A stretch of DNA of 18,368 bases, taken from positions 1 to 18,368 of the forward strand of contig JALVCY010000023.1 in the NCBI GenBank assembly GCA_027009605.1, in the 5' to 3' direction. The translations under genes were made by a program, and so were the position numbers. The notes under the pieces were generated by a model. The model did no database searches and was not told where the DNA came from. It worked only from the letters and a program-made list of their open reading frames with translations. Below are positions 1 to 8,989 of the stretch, in pieces. Every line of letters starts with the position of its first letter. The first letter of the stretch is position 1. The stretch comes from Saprospiraceae bacterium. Its GTDB lineage: Bacteria > Bacteroidota > Bacteroidia > Chitinophagales > Saprospiraceae.

Positions 1-81
1 GTCGGTGGATGTGGTTGGAGTTTGGAGTGATTTCAAGAAGTAATAGCGAGTGACATCAAACCAAGGACTACAGTCAAAACC

Positions 82-170
82 AACGCCGAAGGCAATGAAC
101 GGTGTAACGGTGTAACGGTATAACGGAAAGGCAGGAAAGAAATCTTGTCACTTGAACGCCAAAGGCAATT
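82..170. repeat. Imperfect direct repeat pair, AACGCCRAAGGCAATK
   Basis: Two 16-nt copies are seen, AACGCCGAAGGCAATG at 82-97 and AACGCCAAAGGCAATT at 155-170. They match at 14 of 16 positions and lie in the gene-free left end of the window, downstream of the minus-strand T9SS cargo gene. The tandem 8-mer at 100-126 lies between them. No function is recognised; the arrangement suggests a degenerate intergenic repeat element rather than coding sequence. Confidence 0.5.
100..126. repeat. Tandem 8-bp repeat (CGGTGTAA)n
   Basis: Three adjacent 8-nt units are visible: CGGTGTAA (100-107), CGGTGTAA (108-115) and CGGTATAA (116-123), followed by a partial CGG. The period of 8 is not a multiple of three, and no plausible reading frame covers the tract, so it looks non-coding. 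Copy number may vary between strains, but this is inferred only from the tandem structure. Confidence 0.75.
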
Positions 171-200
171 AGACAGTTGAACAAGAACTCCAAACAGAAT

Positions 201-248
201 AAAATTTGGTGCTTTTTCGATAGAAAACTTTCCGGACTAAACTCAACG
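201..248. repeat. Dispersed repeat, copy A
   Basis: This 48-nt stretch aligns without gaps to 13527-13574 with 39 of 48 identical positions. It begins with AAAATTTGGTG and ends with CAACG. Copy A runs into the last two codons of the T9SS cargo gene (stop at 243-245), so one end of the element coincides with the end of a gene. Similarity stops abruptly on both sides. The origin is unknown; it could be a relic of a mobile or regulatory intergenic element. Confidence 0.55.
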
Positions 249-3200
249 AATTAAAGTCAAATCCCCCGAATAGACTTCCGTTCGTCCATTTAGGAAAAGG
301 ACTTCTGTCACATAGACAAAGACCGCCGGATTCATCTCTTTTTCGTGAAAACGACCGTCCCAACCAATTCGGGATTCGCGGGGATTCATATCTTTTCCTT
401 CATAGACCAGATTGCCCCAGCGGTCAAATATTCTTAGATAGTTGATGGATTTTACGCCGTTGTCCGTGTAGATTTGGAATAGGTCATTCCGGCCGTCATT
501 GTTAGGCGAAAAGGCGTTGGGGATATAGACATGCTGCGTCTCATCTACAAATACGGTGATGGAATCCACATAGAGACAACCATTTTGGTCGATGGAGGAA
601 ACGAAGTATTCTGTTTCTTGGAAAGGTGTGACTTTGACACTTAGACAAGAGTCGCAATCCAAGTAAATGGCCGGTTCCCAATGCAATGAATCAGCCAAGT
701 CTGTGGCCAAATGGATGCGTTTGGAATAACCCAACTGAACTGCAAAATCATCTTCAATGATTTGGAGATAATGATTTCGATCGAAATAAGATAAGTTGTA
801 ATTCTTGATAGAATCACACCCAAAAGCAGTGGTCAATTCAAAATGATACCAGCCGGGAGTGGTGGTCGTCGTGCCATCAGGAAGCGAAAAGGGGGTTCCC
901 GTACAAAGGTGAATATCCGATGTGTCCTTGTAGGGAAAGTGTACCGTCATGGCAAGATTGACCAAGCTGTCGCAACCATCCACGGAAGAAAAAGTATAGG
1001 TCACCAAGGTGTCGGAATAATAATATTGATCGCCCCAAAAAACAGAGTCTCCGTAGCATATAGTGGCTTCATCCGTTTTGCTAAAAGAAGGATTTTGGAT
1101 GAGCTGAAAACTGTCAATGTGCACACAGGTTCCGGAAAAGGCTTTGACCCAATACACGCCCGGATCGGTCGCTGTAATCGTTTGAGTGCTGACGCCATCT
1201 TGCCATTGATAGAGGTCGTTATCTGAAGCGGTTGTAGCAGATAATTCTACTTGACTTCCTTCACAAAATGTTAGTTCCTGTGAGTCGCTTCCGCCAAAAA
1301 GTTTGTGTGTAACATGGAAGGTGTCGATATATACACAGTTGGCTAAGCTTGTTTTGACCCAGAAAACGCCATCATCCATGACGGTCTGGCTGAATTGGGT
1401 AGAGCCGTTGTTCCATTCGTAGCTTGCGCCAACAATCGGGAAGCTTGGGCTTAAGGTAATGGCTTCGTTTTGACATATATCTTTGTCTGTAGTATGTGTC
1501 TCATTATTAATTAATGCCGAAATATTCATATACGTCGTGTCTTCGCCGTTACAAGCTCCGATACCGGAAGCAACGAGCATGACCTTGTAATTGCCCGTCA
1601 TGTTATAGGTATGTGTCGGGGTGGCTTCGGTACTTGTTGTGCCATCTCCAAAATCCCAATAATAGTCCGTTGCACCTACACTTTGATTTAAAAACGAAAC
1701 ATTAAAAGGCACACAGCCGGAGAAGTCCGGGGACGGCTTACCCTTTGCGATTAAGACAGGTTGCTCAAAATTGAATTTGATGACCCCCAAATTACAGTTA
1801 CTGGCATTGTTGGTGTTTGAATAAGCCCCCGGTGTAGTGGGAAAATCACTATGCCCGCCACATCCGGCACAAACGGCTTGGTAGATGGTACCTGTTTTGT
1901 CAAATCGGCTGGTGCCTCCATCCACATGCTCCCTTGAAGTGCCACCGCCAAAGTAGGTTGCATATTCCAAATCTGTGGCATTGGGTTTGAATACGGCAAA
2001 GTAAAAATCACTCCCATCCGTCGTGGTCTGAATGGCTCCTGAAGTAAGGGGCATCCCATTGATGAGTACCTTGCTATGGTTGGTTTTTCCGCCCCAACCC
2101 GAAAAGTAAATACGATCACAAACATCTACCATAAACGCAGACGGCGATAGTTCCCGATCCCCATTGCCGTTGCCGAAAATAGTGGAAAAAACCGTCGTAC
2201 TCAGCCAAGGTCTGAGTTTGTGAATAAACTGACTACTACCTGCGTTAGAAAATGTTCCGGCGGTCACAGGGTATTGGCCGCCTTTGGATTGGCCGGCCAC
2301 ATAAACGTCACCTGCATTGTCGAAATCCAGAAAGTAGGCTCTGTCTTCATCTGCTGTGCCCAAAAATGTAGAAGCCAATAATTGTGTTCCTGTCGGGTTT
2401 ATTTTTGCAAGAAAACCATCAGAATTGCCCCCCATATATCCGGGGTGTATCGTGCCCGAAGTCGTAGGAAAATCAGAGCTTTGGGTAAACCCACAGACAT
2501 AGATATTCTGATCAGTTCCTACCTTTAGCGAAAAAGCCGCATCATCATCCACCCCGCCAAGATAAGTACTCCAGATGATAGAGCTCAAGTCAAAAGCCAA
2601 TTTCACAACACAGCCATCTTTGCCGCCTGCTGCGGTGGGTTGAAGCGTGCCGGCCGTTACCGGAAAATCAGTAGAATAGGTGACAGAACCAATTAAAATA
2701 TTGTTGTCGGCATCGACAAATACTTCTCCGCGAGAATCATCCCCATAGTTCATCTGGTGAAAGGCAATAATATTCAGCCCGTCATTGCCGGAGCCTCCGA
2801 GAAAGGTAGAGGCAATCAACTCATCACCGGACTCACTGAAAATAGATAAGATAATGTCCGAGCCATTGGAAAAGGTGATTTGGCTGGATGTTTTGACATT
2901 GCTTCCTCCATTAAAACTTTGGTCATAAGCGTTTGATGTGGTCGGAAAATTGGTCGAGCTGGTGGTGCCTAGTACGATTAATTGACCCAGATTATTGACA
3001 ATCAAACTTTGTGGAATCTCTGCTTGATTGCCCCCCAAATAAGTAGAATAAATCAGCTGGTCTCCGGCCGCTGTAAATTTAGAAATAGCAATATCCGTAA
3101 TCCCCCCGCCAAAGGCTTTTTGGAAAGCACCGGTCGTAATAGGATAGCCGGTATAAAAAGAAGCACCCGCACCATACAAATGGCCTTCAAAGTCAAAGGT

Positions 3201-4019
3201 CGCCGAAAAGCCCCAATTGTCACTGAGAGAACCGGTATAGGACGCAAATACCAAGGTGGGGTCAATGATTAATTCATAGTTTTTGTCGTATCCTTTCGGA
3301 AAACGAAACCCGAGTTGTTGGCCGGTCAATGTGTATTTACAAGGAACTTGAATTTTTTGTCCGTCAATAAGCTGGTAGGCATACGGTTCTTGTTCAATGA
3401 CATCACTGACCGATGTAACGACGTGTAATTTATCCTTTTGCAAGAAAATACGGTCAACACCTTCGTATTCCAATTGAATGTCTGAGATGTCTCCACCGGG
3501 GTGGACAATAAAATCATATTTTACATTGCCTCCTGTGCCGTAGGTTTGAAAGTCAATTTGGTCATAGAGATGGGAATAGACGACACGTTTGAATTGTCCG
3601 ACATGCGAAGCCCAATGTTGGGCATCACTACCCAAAAAATAATTTTCGTAAGCTATTTCTTTTTCATAGCCGTGGAAGGCTTTTTGGGGGGATGAATTTA
3701 GGAAGTTAACGTGATAAGCATGGCAATCAACTAGTTTTTCTGTGCTTGTCGTCTCTTGCTCGTGCCCGTGCGAAGCCGTATATTCCGGGTCAATCAAGAA
3801 GAAAGTCAATCGGTCGGTTTCTAAATATAGACTGCCAAAGCCCAAGTCGGCTCGATACTGAATAAAATCTTCCCATTGCCCTTTGTTTTCGGCAAACTTA
3901 AGATGGCTTGGTGTCCGATTACAAGCCGAGCCGGCCGGTGGCTCAGGAGGCGTGGCCATCAGTGAAAAGGTTAAAAAACTAAAGAAAAGAATAATGAAAT
4001 AAGGGTATTTATTTTTCAT
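243..4019 (-). CDS. T9SS type B cargo: SBBP-repeat, PKD and gliding-motility-associated C-terminal domain surface protein
   Basis: This encodes a large secreted, probably cell-surface, protein of about 1258 residues. An N-terminal signal peptide (MKNKYPYFIILFFSF...) supports the ATG at 4019. An upstream in-frame ATG at 4055 would add 12 residues before the hydrophobic segment and is less likely. FAENKGQW (residues 42-49) is typical of the N-terminal domain of these proteins. Beta-propeller SBBP repeats follow (roughly 250-760), with recurring STYLGG or STFLGG and DFPTT motifs. A PKD domain contains WDFGDGTTS (about 765-850), then come two Ig-like repeats ending in GVFWVK and GVYWVK. The last roughly 95 residues contain IPNAFSPNNDGRNDLF and FDRWGNLVYEG, the type B sorting signal for type IX secretion. 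The passenger's role is unknown; adhesion or matrix binding is a guess. No T9SS machinery gene is nearby. The left end overlaps dispersed repeat copy A. Confidence 0.93.
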   Translation of the reverse strand: MKNKYPYFIILFFSFLTFSLMATPPEPPAGSACNRTPSHLKFAENKGQWEDFIQYRADLGFGSLYLETDRLTFFLIDPEYTASHGHEQETTSTEKLVDCHAYHVNFLNSSPQKAFHGYEKEIAYENYFLGSDAQHWASHVGQFKRVVYSHLYDQIDFQTYGTGGNVKYDFIVHPGGDISDIQLEYEGVDRIFLQKDKLHVVTSVSDVIEQEPYAYQLIDGQKIQVPCKYTLTGQQLGFRFPKGYDKNYELIIDPTLVFASYTGSLSDNWGFSATFDFEGHLYGAGASFYTGYPITTGAFQKAFGGGITDIAISKFTAAGDQLIYSTYLGGNQAEIPQSLIVNNLGQLIVLGTTSSTNFPTTSNAYDQSFNGGSNVKTSSQITFSNGSDIILSIFSESGDELIASTFLGGSGNDGLNIIAFHQMNYGDDSRGEVFVDADNNILIGSVTYSTDFPVTAGTLQPTAAGGKDGCVVKLAFDLSSIIWSTYLGGVDDDAAFSLKVGTDQNIYVCGFTQSSDFPTTSGTIHPGYMGGNSDGFLAKINPTGTQLLASTFLGTADEDRAYFLDFDNAGDVYVAGQSKGGQYPVTAGTFSNAGSSQFIHKLRPWLSTTVFSTIFGNGNGDRELSPSAFMVDVCDRIYFSGWGGKTNHSKVLINGMPLTSGAIQTTTDGSDFYFAVFKPNATDLEYATYFGGGTSREHVDGGTSRFDKTGTIYQAVCAGCGGHSDFPTTPGAYSNTNNASNCNLGVIKFNFEQPVLIAKGKPSPDFSGCVPFNVSFLNQSVGATDYYWDFGDGTTSTEATPTHTYNMTGNYKVMLVASGIGACNGEDTTYMNISALINNETHTTDKDICQNEAITLSPSFPIVGASYEWNNGSTQFSQTVMDDGVFWVKTSLANCVYIDTFHVTHKLFGGSDSQELTFCEGSQVELSATTASDNDLYQWQDGVSTQTITATDPGVYWVKAFSGTCVHIDSFQLIQNPSFSKTDEATICYGDSVFWGDQYYYSDTLVTYTFSSVDGCDSLVNLAMTVHFPYKDTSDIHLCTGTPFSLPDGTTTTTPGWYHFELTTAFGCDSIKNYNLSYFDRNHYLQIIEDDFAVQLGYSKRIHLATDLADSLHWEPAIYLDCDSCLSVKVTPFQETEYFVSSIDQNGCLYVDSITVFVDETQHVYIPNAFSPNNDGRNDLFQIYTDNGVKSINYLRIFDRWGNLVYEGKDMNPRESRIGWDGRFHEKEMNPAVFVYVTEVLFLNGRTEVYSGDLTLIR

Positions 4020-4252
4020 ACTAGCATTTTTGAGATGACTCAGCATTCGATACATCCGTCCAATAAGGATGCGAATGACTTCTCGCTGTTTATGGTAATA
4101 CTTAAATTCATCCTAAAATTAAGCATATTGTGACTACTATTGCAAATTTTTAACTGTTTTTAACTTTGGAAAAGGCACAATTGGGCTTTGTTTTCGTTTT
4201 TCCGGCGAAAAAAATAAGAATAAACAGAATGTATAAGATAATGTAAAAGCAA

Positions 4253-4260
4253 TATCTTTG
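4253..4260 (+). promoter_or_regulatory. Bacteroidota-type -7 box (TATCTTTG) for cinA
   Basis: TATCTTTG matches the Bacteroidota -7 consensus TAnnTTTG exactly. It ends 14 nt before the preferred cinA ATG at 4275, so the transcript would have a leader of only about 8 nt. No TTG-type -33 element is evident at the usual distance, so the call rests on the -7 match and its position. Confidence 0.6.
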
Positions 4261-4274
4261 TGCCAAAAGGTCAG

Positions 4275-5525
4275 ATGAAAGCATTTATTATAACCATAGG
4301 GGACGAACTATTGATTGGGCAGGTGGTTGACACCAATTCGGGGTGGATGGCACAAGCCTTAGCGCCATTAGGAATTTCGGTAGTTGGTAAGATGACTGTG
4401 GGAGACCAAACCGAAGAAATTCGGAGTGGATTGGATTGGGCTGCACAAAAAGCGGACTTGGTATTGATTACGGGGGGCTTAGGGCCTACCAAAGATGATT
4501 TGACCGTTGCGGTCTTGGCAGATTATTTTGAGACTGAATTGGTTTTTAGTGAGACCGCTTTCGCAAAAATGAAAGCCAAACTAAGTCAATACCAAGTGGA
4601 AGTCTCGGAATCGCACCGCCAACAAAGTTTTTTGCCCCAATCCGCTCAGTTGTTGGATAATGCCTTAGGGACGGCTCCGGGCATCTGGTTTGAAAAAGCC
4701 GGTAAGATTTTTATATCTATTCCGGGCGTGCCTAGGGAGATGAAAGTCATTATGACCGAAGAAGTTTTGCCTAGACTTTTGGCGCAAGCCGGAGAAAAAC
4801 ATATTTTGTATAAAACTTTCTTGGTGGCGGGTATTCCGGAAAGTGAACTGTCTGAGCGGTTGGAAACGATTGAAGCAGATATACCGGATTTTTTGACTTT
4901 GGCCTATTTGCCCAAATTGGGTACAATTCGATTGCGTTTGGGAGGCGTTCATGAAGATCCCGGCATTTTGGCGCAAGCCGTCGATACGATGGCAGAAAAA
5001 TTAAAAGTAGAATTACAAGGGTTAATAGCCGCAGAATCTGACATCCCTTTTGCGCAAGCTATCGGACAATTATTAGAACAACAAGGGGCAAGCTTGGCAT
5101 CCGCAGAAAGCTGCACCGGCGGCAATATTGCTCATTTGATTACCCTAAACTCCGGGTCATCGGCCTATTTCAAAGGAAGTGTGGTGGCTTATGCCAATGA
5201 AGTCAAAGAACGGGTTTTGGGTGTGCGACACGAAACTCTGACTCAATTTGGAGCCGTCAGCAGGGAAACGGCCGTCGAAATGGCCAATGGCGTCCGCACT
5301 AAGCTGGAGACTACTTACGGAATCGCTACGACAGGAATTGCCGGACCTACCGGTGGGACACCCGAAAAACCGGTCGGTACCATTTGGATTGCGGTCGCTT
5401 CAAAAGATAAAACCGTCGCTAAGAAACTTCAATTGGGTAAGAATCGTTTGGTAAACATAGAATTTTCATCAGTTCTAGCACTTAATCTTTTGAGAAAGGT
5501 TTTTCTTGTGCCAAAAGAAGTATAA
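4275..5525 (+). CDS. cinA: CinA family protein (NMN amidohydrolase / competence-damage inducible protein)
   Basis: This is a 416-residue cytoplasmic protein, the usual length for two-domain CinA. The N-terminal MoCF-like domain (about 1-170) starts MKAFIITIGDELLIGQVVDT and has TGGLGPTKDD near residues 66-75. The C-terminal domain has ASAESCTGG near 275-283 and GIAGPTGGTPEKPVGTIW, the signature of the CinA/PncC amidohydrolase that deamidates nicotinamide mononucleotide. By family knowledge it recycles pyridine nucleotides, and the N-terminal domain can have ADP-ribose pyrophosphatase activity. A GTG at 4260 would extend the frame by five residues, but that G belongs to the -7 box; the ATG at 4275 gives the conserved N-terminus. 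It diverges from the T9SS cargo gene and is followed after 85 nt by the E2 gene. Confidence 0.95.
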   Translation: MKAFIITIGDELLIGQVVDTNSGWMAQALAPLGISVVGKMTVGDQTEEIRSGLDWAAQKADLVLITGGLGPTKDDLTVAVLADYFETELVFSETAFAKMKAKLSQYQVEVSESHRQQSFLPQSAQLLDNALGTAPGIWFEKAGKIFISIPGVPREMKVIMTEEVLPRLLAQAGEKHILYKTFLVAGIPESELSERLETIEADIPDFLTLAYLPKLGTIRLRLGGVHEDPGILAQAVDTMAEKLKVELQGLIAAESDIPFAQAIGQLLEQQGASLASAESCTGGNIAHLITLNSGSSAYFKGSVVAYANEVKERVLGVRHETLTQFGAVSRETAVEMANGVRTKLETTYGIATTGIAGPTGGTPEKPVGTIWIAVASKDKTVAKKLQLGKNRLVNIEFSSVLALNLLRKVFLVPKEV

Positions 5526-5530
5526 CTTTG
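5523..5530 (+). promoter_or_regulatory. Putative -7 box (TAACTTTG) for the E2 gene
   Basis: TAACTTTG fits TAnnTTTG and overlaps the cinA stop codon. A start just downstream would give a leader of roughly 75 nt before the ATG at 5611. The nearest TTG elements are 14 and about 30 nt upstream, outside the usual spacing, so confidence is modest. Confidence 0.4.
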
Positions 5531-5610
5531 CCCGGGAAGAGGCTGAATGTGTCAGACGCCCCCTTTTTTGTACGAAAGTACTTACTTGAATCATACCTAA
5601 ACCAAATAAA

Positions 5611-6918
5611 ATGGCAAAAATAGAACTTGTAATGCCCAAAATGGGAGAGAGCATCGTCGAAGCAACTATTCTAAAATGGCTTAAAGGCGTGGGGGATGCC
5701 GTGGAGTTGGATGAGCCGATATTGGAGATTGCTACGGATAAAGTAGATTCGGAAGTCCCGTCTCCGGTTGAAGGAACGATTGCAGAGATTTTGTTTAAGG
5801 AGGAGGATGTGGTAGAAATAGGCAAAGTGATTGCTATCATAGCAACGGAAGGCGAAGAAGTGGCTCCTGTATCGACCCCGTCTGTTGTCGAAACACCTAA
5901 GGAAGCTCAAAATGGAAAAGCGGCGGTAGTCGAAGCCCCGGTTCAAGTGGCTAAAGTTGCGGAGCCTGTGGCGGTTTCGTCCGGTGATCGGTTTTATTCG
6001 CCGCTTGTAAGGAGTATCTCAAAGGCAGAAGGTATCAGCCAAGCCGAATTAGACGGGATAGTGGGTACCGGCCTAAATAATCGAGTAACGAAGGCCGATA
6101 TTCTGAATTATATCCAAACGGGTCGAAAAGCAACTAAGGTCTCCACTTCACAAGCGACACCGGTTGCACCGGCAGCAGATGTAGCCGGTGCCACTACTGT
6201 TGCTAGTGGACAAGTAGAAATCGTAGAGATGGATCGTATGCGGAAGTTAATTTCCAAGCACATGGTGCAGTCTTGGCATACTTCGCCCCATGTTACTTCT
6301 TTTATCGAAGTAGATGTAACGAATATAGTGAATTGGCGAGCCCAAAATAAGGATAAATTTATTAGACGGTACGGTGAAAAAATAACGTTTACCCCTATTT
6401 TTATAGAGGCCGTCGTGAAGGCACTGCAAGATCATCCCATGATTAATATTTCAGTGGATGGCGACCGGCTCTTAGTCAAGAAAGACTTGAACATCGGAAT
6501 GGCAGCGGCATTGCCTGATGGGAACTTGATTGTTCCGGTCATCAAAAATGCGGATCAACTGAGTTTGGCCGGTTTGACGAAGCAAGTCAATGACTTGGCT
6601 CAAAGAGCTCGAGCCAATCAACTAAAACCGGATGAAATACAAGGAGGTACTTTTACCGTTACTAATGTAGGGACATTTGGCAATGTGATGGGCACGCCCA
6701 TTATACCCCAGCCCCAGGTGGCGATATTGGCTTTGGGAGCGATTCGTAAAAAGCCTGCTGTCTTAGAAACGGAATATGGCGATGTGATTGCTATCCGTCA
6801 AATGATGTTTTTGTCCTTGTCTTATGATCATCGTGTGGTGGATGGCTCACTAGGTGGTTCCATGCTGAATACTTTGAAAAAGTATATGGAAGCATTTGAC
6901 CCGGAACGGGGTATCTAA
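5611..6918 (+). CDS. Dihydrolipoamide acyltransferase (E2) of a 2-oxoacid dehydrogenase complex
   Basis: This is a 435-residue E2 subunit that moves acyl groups from the E1-loaded lipoyl arm to CoA. The lipoyl domain occupies about 1-77, with Lys44 in EIATDKVDSEVPS as the expected lipoylation site. A linker rich in Ala, Val and Pro follows. A peripheral E1/E3-binding domain lies at about 128-167 (YSPLVRSISKAEGISQAELD). The catalytic domain covers about 205-435 and ends in SYDHRVVDG, with His407 and Asp411 as the active-site pair. Only one lipoyl domain is present. Sequence alone does not settle whether the complex acts on pyruvate, 2-oxoglutarate or branched-chain 2-oxoacids; a branched-chain-type E2 is plausible. 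No E1 or E3 gene is adjacent. The next gene starts 9 nt after the stop, which suggests co-transcription. Confidence 0.93.
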   Translation: MAKIELVMPKMGESIVEATILKWLKGVGDAVELDEPILEIATDKVDSEVPSPVEGTIAEILFKEEDVVEIGKVIAIIATEGEEVAPVSTPSVVETPKEAQNGKAAVVEAPVQVAKVAEPVAVSSGDRFYSPLVRSISKAEGISQAELDGIVGTGLNNRVTKADILNYIQTGRKATKVSTSQATPVAPAADVAGATTVASGQVEIVEMDRMRKLISKHMVQSWHTSPHVTSFIEVDVTNIVNWRAQNKDKFIRRYGEKITFTPIFIEAVVKALQDHPMINISVDGDRLLVKKDLNIGMAAALPDGNLIVPVIKNADQLSLAGLTKQVNDLAQRARANQLKPDEIQGGTFTVTNVGTFGNVMGTPIIPQPQVAILALGAIRKKPAVLETEYGDVIAIRQMMFLSLSYDHRVVDGSLGGSMLNTLKKYMEAFDPERGI

Positions 6919-6927
6919 AAAAGATTT

Positions 6928-8976
6928 ATGAGAGTAGTTTTCTTGTTTTTTATGCTTGTTTTTCTGTCTCCCCTGACAGGATATAGTCAGTCCTATAAGT
7001 CTCTCAAAGCGGAGGGGAATGCCCTTTTTGAAGATGGCTTTTATGCACTTGCTGTCGAGCGGTATGAAGAGTGCTTTCGCGAAAGGCCTACAGATTATGA
7101 TGTGGATTATCGATTAGGGATATCTTATTTGATGCTTAACCGGCTGTTTGAAGCAGAGACCGTTTTACATATCATTGAGCAACAAAAAAAGAAAAAATAT
7201 CCACTATCCGCTTATTATTTGGGGTATTTGAATCAAAGAAAACTCCAATTTAAGCAGGCTGCCAAATATTATAAAGAATTTTTGAAGACCAATGGAAAAA
7301 AAGAAACATCTGCCTTGGTGCGGACTCAATTGAGAAATTGTGAAAGCGGATTGCGGCAATTGAGCCAAAAACCATTGGCAGACGTGGAGCGATTGCCGGA
7401 GCCTATCAACTCCGTGGATAATGACTTTCATCCAATCTTTAGTCCTAGTTTGCAGCAAGACAAAATCTATTTTTCGTCTAACCGATTGGGGGTGTTGGGT
7501 GGACTTCGGTCAGATAATGGTAAAGTAGATAATAAACGAGGACACCGCAAACCGGATATGTTTATCGCCAACCGTGTTCCAACGATTCAAGTAGAACGGA
7601 TGTCCGGCTTGCTGAATACCCCGCTGTTTGATGAAATTATCGGGTTTAGCTATGATGGCGCAAGGATGTACTATAAAAAAGGATACACTAAGGATTCCGG
7701 TTTATTATACGAAGATTTTTTTAAAAGCTCCAGCAAGGAGCGCCTCGCCAGCCAATTAGTTGATGTCCCGTTTGATATGGCCAAAGGAGATGCAACTCCT
7801 TTCTTCTTTATGGACACCCTAGTTATTTTTGCCAGTCAACGCTTGGGTGGTTTTGGAGGCTATGATTTGTTTTTTTCTGAAAAGACGCCTGATGGTTGGA
7901 CTGAACCGGTCAATATGGGGAATGGAATCAATACGGAATATGATGAGATGTATCCCTTCTTGACTAATAACAAAGAAAGTGTCTATTACAGCTCCAATAA
8001 TCCCAATGGAATTGGCGGAATGGATATTTATAAATCCACATTCAACCCTATTCAAAAGAAATGGCATAAAGGCCAAAATATGGGCATTCCCATTAATTCG
8101 GCTGATAACGACGAGTATTTCTATATGGCTAATGACGGCTGGCATTTTTTACTTTCGTCAAATCGAAAGGAAGCATTGGGGAAATACGACATTTTTGAAG
8201 GTCAATTCTTTGAGCAACAATCGGATCAAGTAGTCATGGCCATGAGTGTGGAAAGTGAAAAAATTGTAGATACGTCTTCCATTGTCTTCCAACCGGTCTT
8301 GTTTCAACAGTATCCGCTAGGGACTATTATACCGGATAGTAATTCCTTGAGAGCGTTAGATAAATTGATTGCTCGTCTCCGTCAAGACTCGGATGCAGAG
8401 TTGGTGCTTCAGGTTACCAAAACGGCTAATTTGCATAGTGGCAACTTGTCCAAAATAGATCCACTGTCCACGGTATTACTTTCTCGTATCCGTGATGGTA
8501 TTCCAAATTGTCCCATCAATTATAGTTTGAAGATACTAAAACCGGAGACCAACGTACTGCCCGGAACTTTTGTAGAAGCGGCCATCTTGACAAAATATAA
8601 AGATGATCAAGAGCTGAAGCCAATTAATGCGATAAACAAATATCATTTTGTTCCTAGAGTACCCAAAGGATTGCGTTATCGGATTGAAGTGGATACGTCT
8701 AGTCGGTCACTAGTGGCATTTTTGGGACTGAATATTTATGACTTTTCGGTTGATGTCTGGCCCGGTAGTCCGAATCATCCCCATTTGGTTTACGGTCAGT
8801 TTTTGACTTATGAGACAGCAAAGCAATGGGCTGAGCAATTGGCTAAGGCTAAAATTAACATCATTCAGATTGTGCCCTATATCAGTGGTAAGCCTATCTT
8901 CTATGACCATATTCATGACCCTATCGTGCGACCGTATCCGGATTTGATTCGGTATTTAGGAGGCACTGCTCAGTGA
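6928..8976 (+). CDS. Exported TPR / PD40 beta-propeller protein with SPOR-like C-terminus
   Basis: This is a 682-residue protein with a signal peptide (MRVVFLFFMLVFLSPLTGYSQ); no lipobox cysteine is seen. TPR-like helices cover about 22-135 (GNALFEDGFYALAVERYEEC, SAYYLGYLNQRKLQFKQAAK). WD40-like PD40 blades follow at about 165-430, with KIYFSSNRLG, FASQRLGGFGGYDLFFS, YYSSNNPNGIGGMDIYKS and LLSSNRKEALGKYDIFEG. This order resembles Bacteroidota envelope proteins such as PorE, but the C-terminal OmpA peptidoglycan-binding domain of that family is not apparent. Instead the end (about 619-655, VYGQFLTYETAKQWAEQLAK) resembles a SPOR domain, which binds denuded peptidoglycan glycans; this assignment is by eye. 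It likely acts in the periplasm at the cell wall. It lies 9 nt downstream of the E2 gene and converges on the M14-like gene 13 nt away. Confidence 0.85.
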   Translation: MRVVFLFFMLVFLSPLTGYSQSYKSLKAEGNALFEDGFYALAVERYEECFRERPTDYDVDYRLGISYLMLNRLFEAETVLHIIEQQKKKKYPLSAYYLGYLNQRKLQFKQAAKYYKEFLKTNGKKETSALVRTQLRNCESGLRQLSQKPLADVERLPEPINSVDNDFHPIFSPSLQQDKIYFSSNRLGVLGGLRSDNGKVDNKRGHRKPDMFIANRVPTIQVERMSGLLNTPLFDEIIGFSYDGARMYYKKGYTKDSGLLYEDFFKSSSKERLASQLVDVPFDMAKGDATPFFFMDTLVIFASQRLGGFGGYDLFFSEKTPDGWTEPVNMGNGINTEYDEMYPFLTNNKESVYYSSNNPNGIGGMDIYKSTFNPIQKKWHKGQNMGIPINSADNDEYFYMANDGWHFLLSSNRKEALGKYDIFEGQFFEQQSDQVVMAMSVESEKIVDTSSIVFQPVLFQQYPLGTIIPDSNSLRALDKLIARLRQDSDAELVLQVTKTANLHSGNLSKIDPLSTVLLSRIRDGIPNCPINYSLKILKPETNVLPGTFVEAAILTKYKDDQELKPINAINKYHFVPRVPKGLRYRIEVDTSSRSLVAFLGLNIYDFSVDVWPGSPNHPHLVYGQFLTYETAKQWAEQLAKAKINIIQIVPYISGKPIFYDHIHDPIVRPYPDLIRYLGGTAQ

Positions 8977-8989
8977 TGGTGGTAAGTGT

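Noticed and set aside
2..43. Possible C-terminal end of a plus-strand gene (SVDVVGVWSDFKK then stop) entering from the left edge
   Set aside because: Only 13 codons are visible and nothing distinguishes them from chance open sequence.
843..1226. 127-codon plus-strand frame opposite the T9SS cargo gene
   Set aside because: It is antisense to a well-supported domain region and is rich in basic residues with no domain signature.
5570..5581. GTAC-GAAA-GTAC mini-hairpin in the E2 leader
   Set aside because: A 4-bp stem is within chance expectation and has no terminator or riboswitch context.
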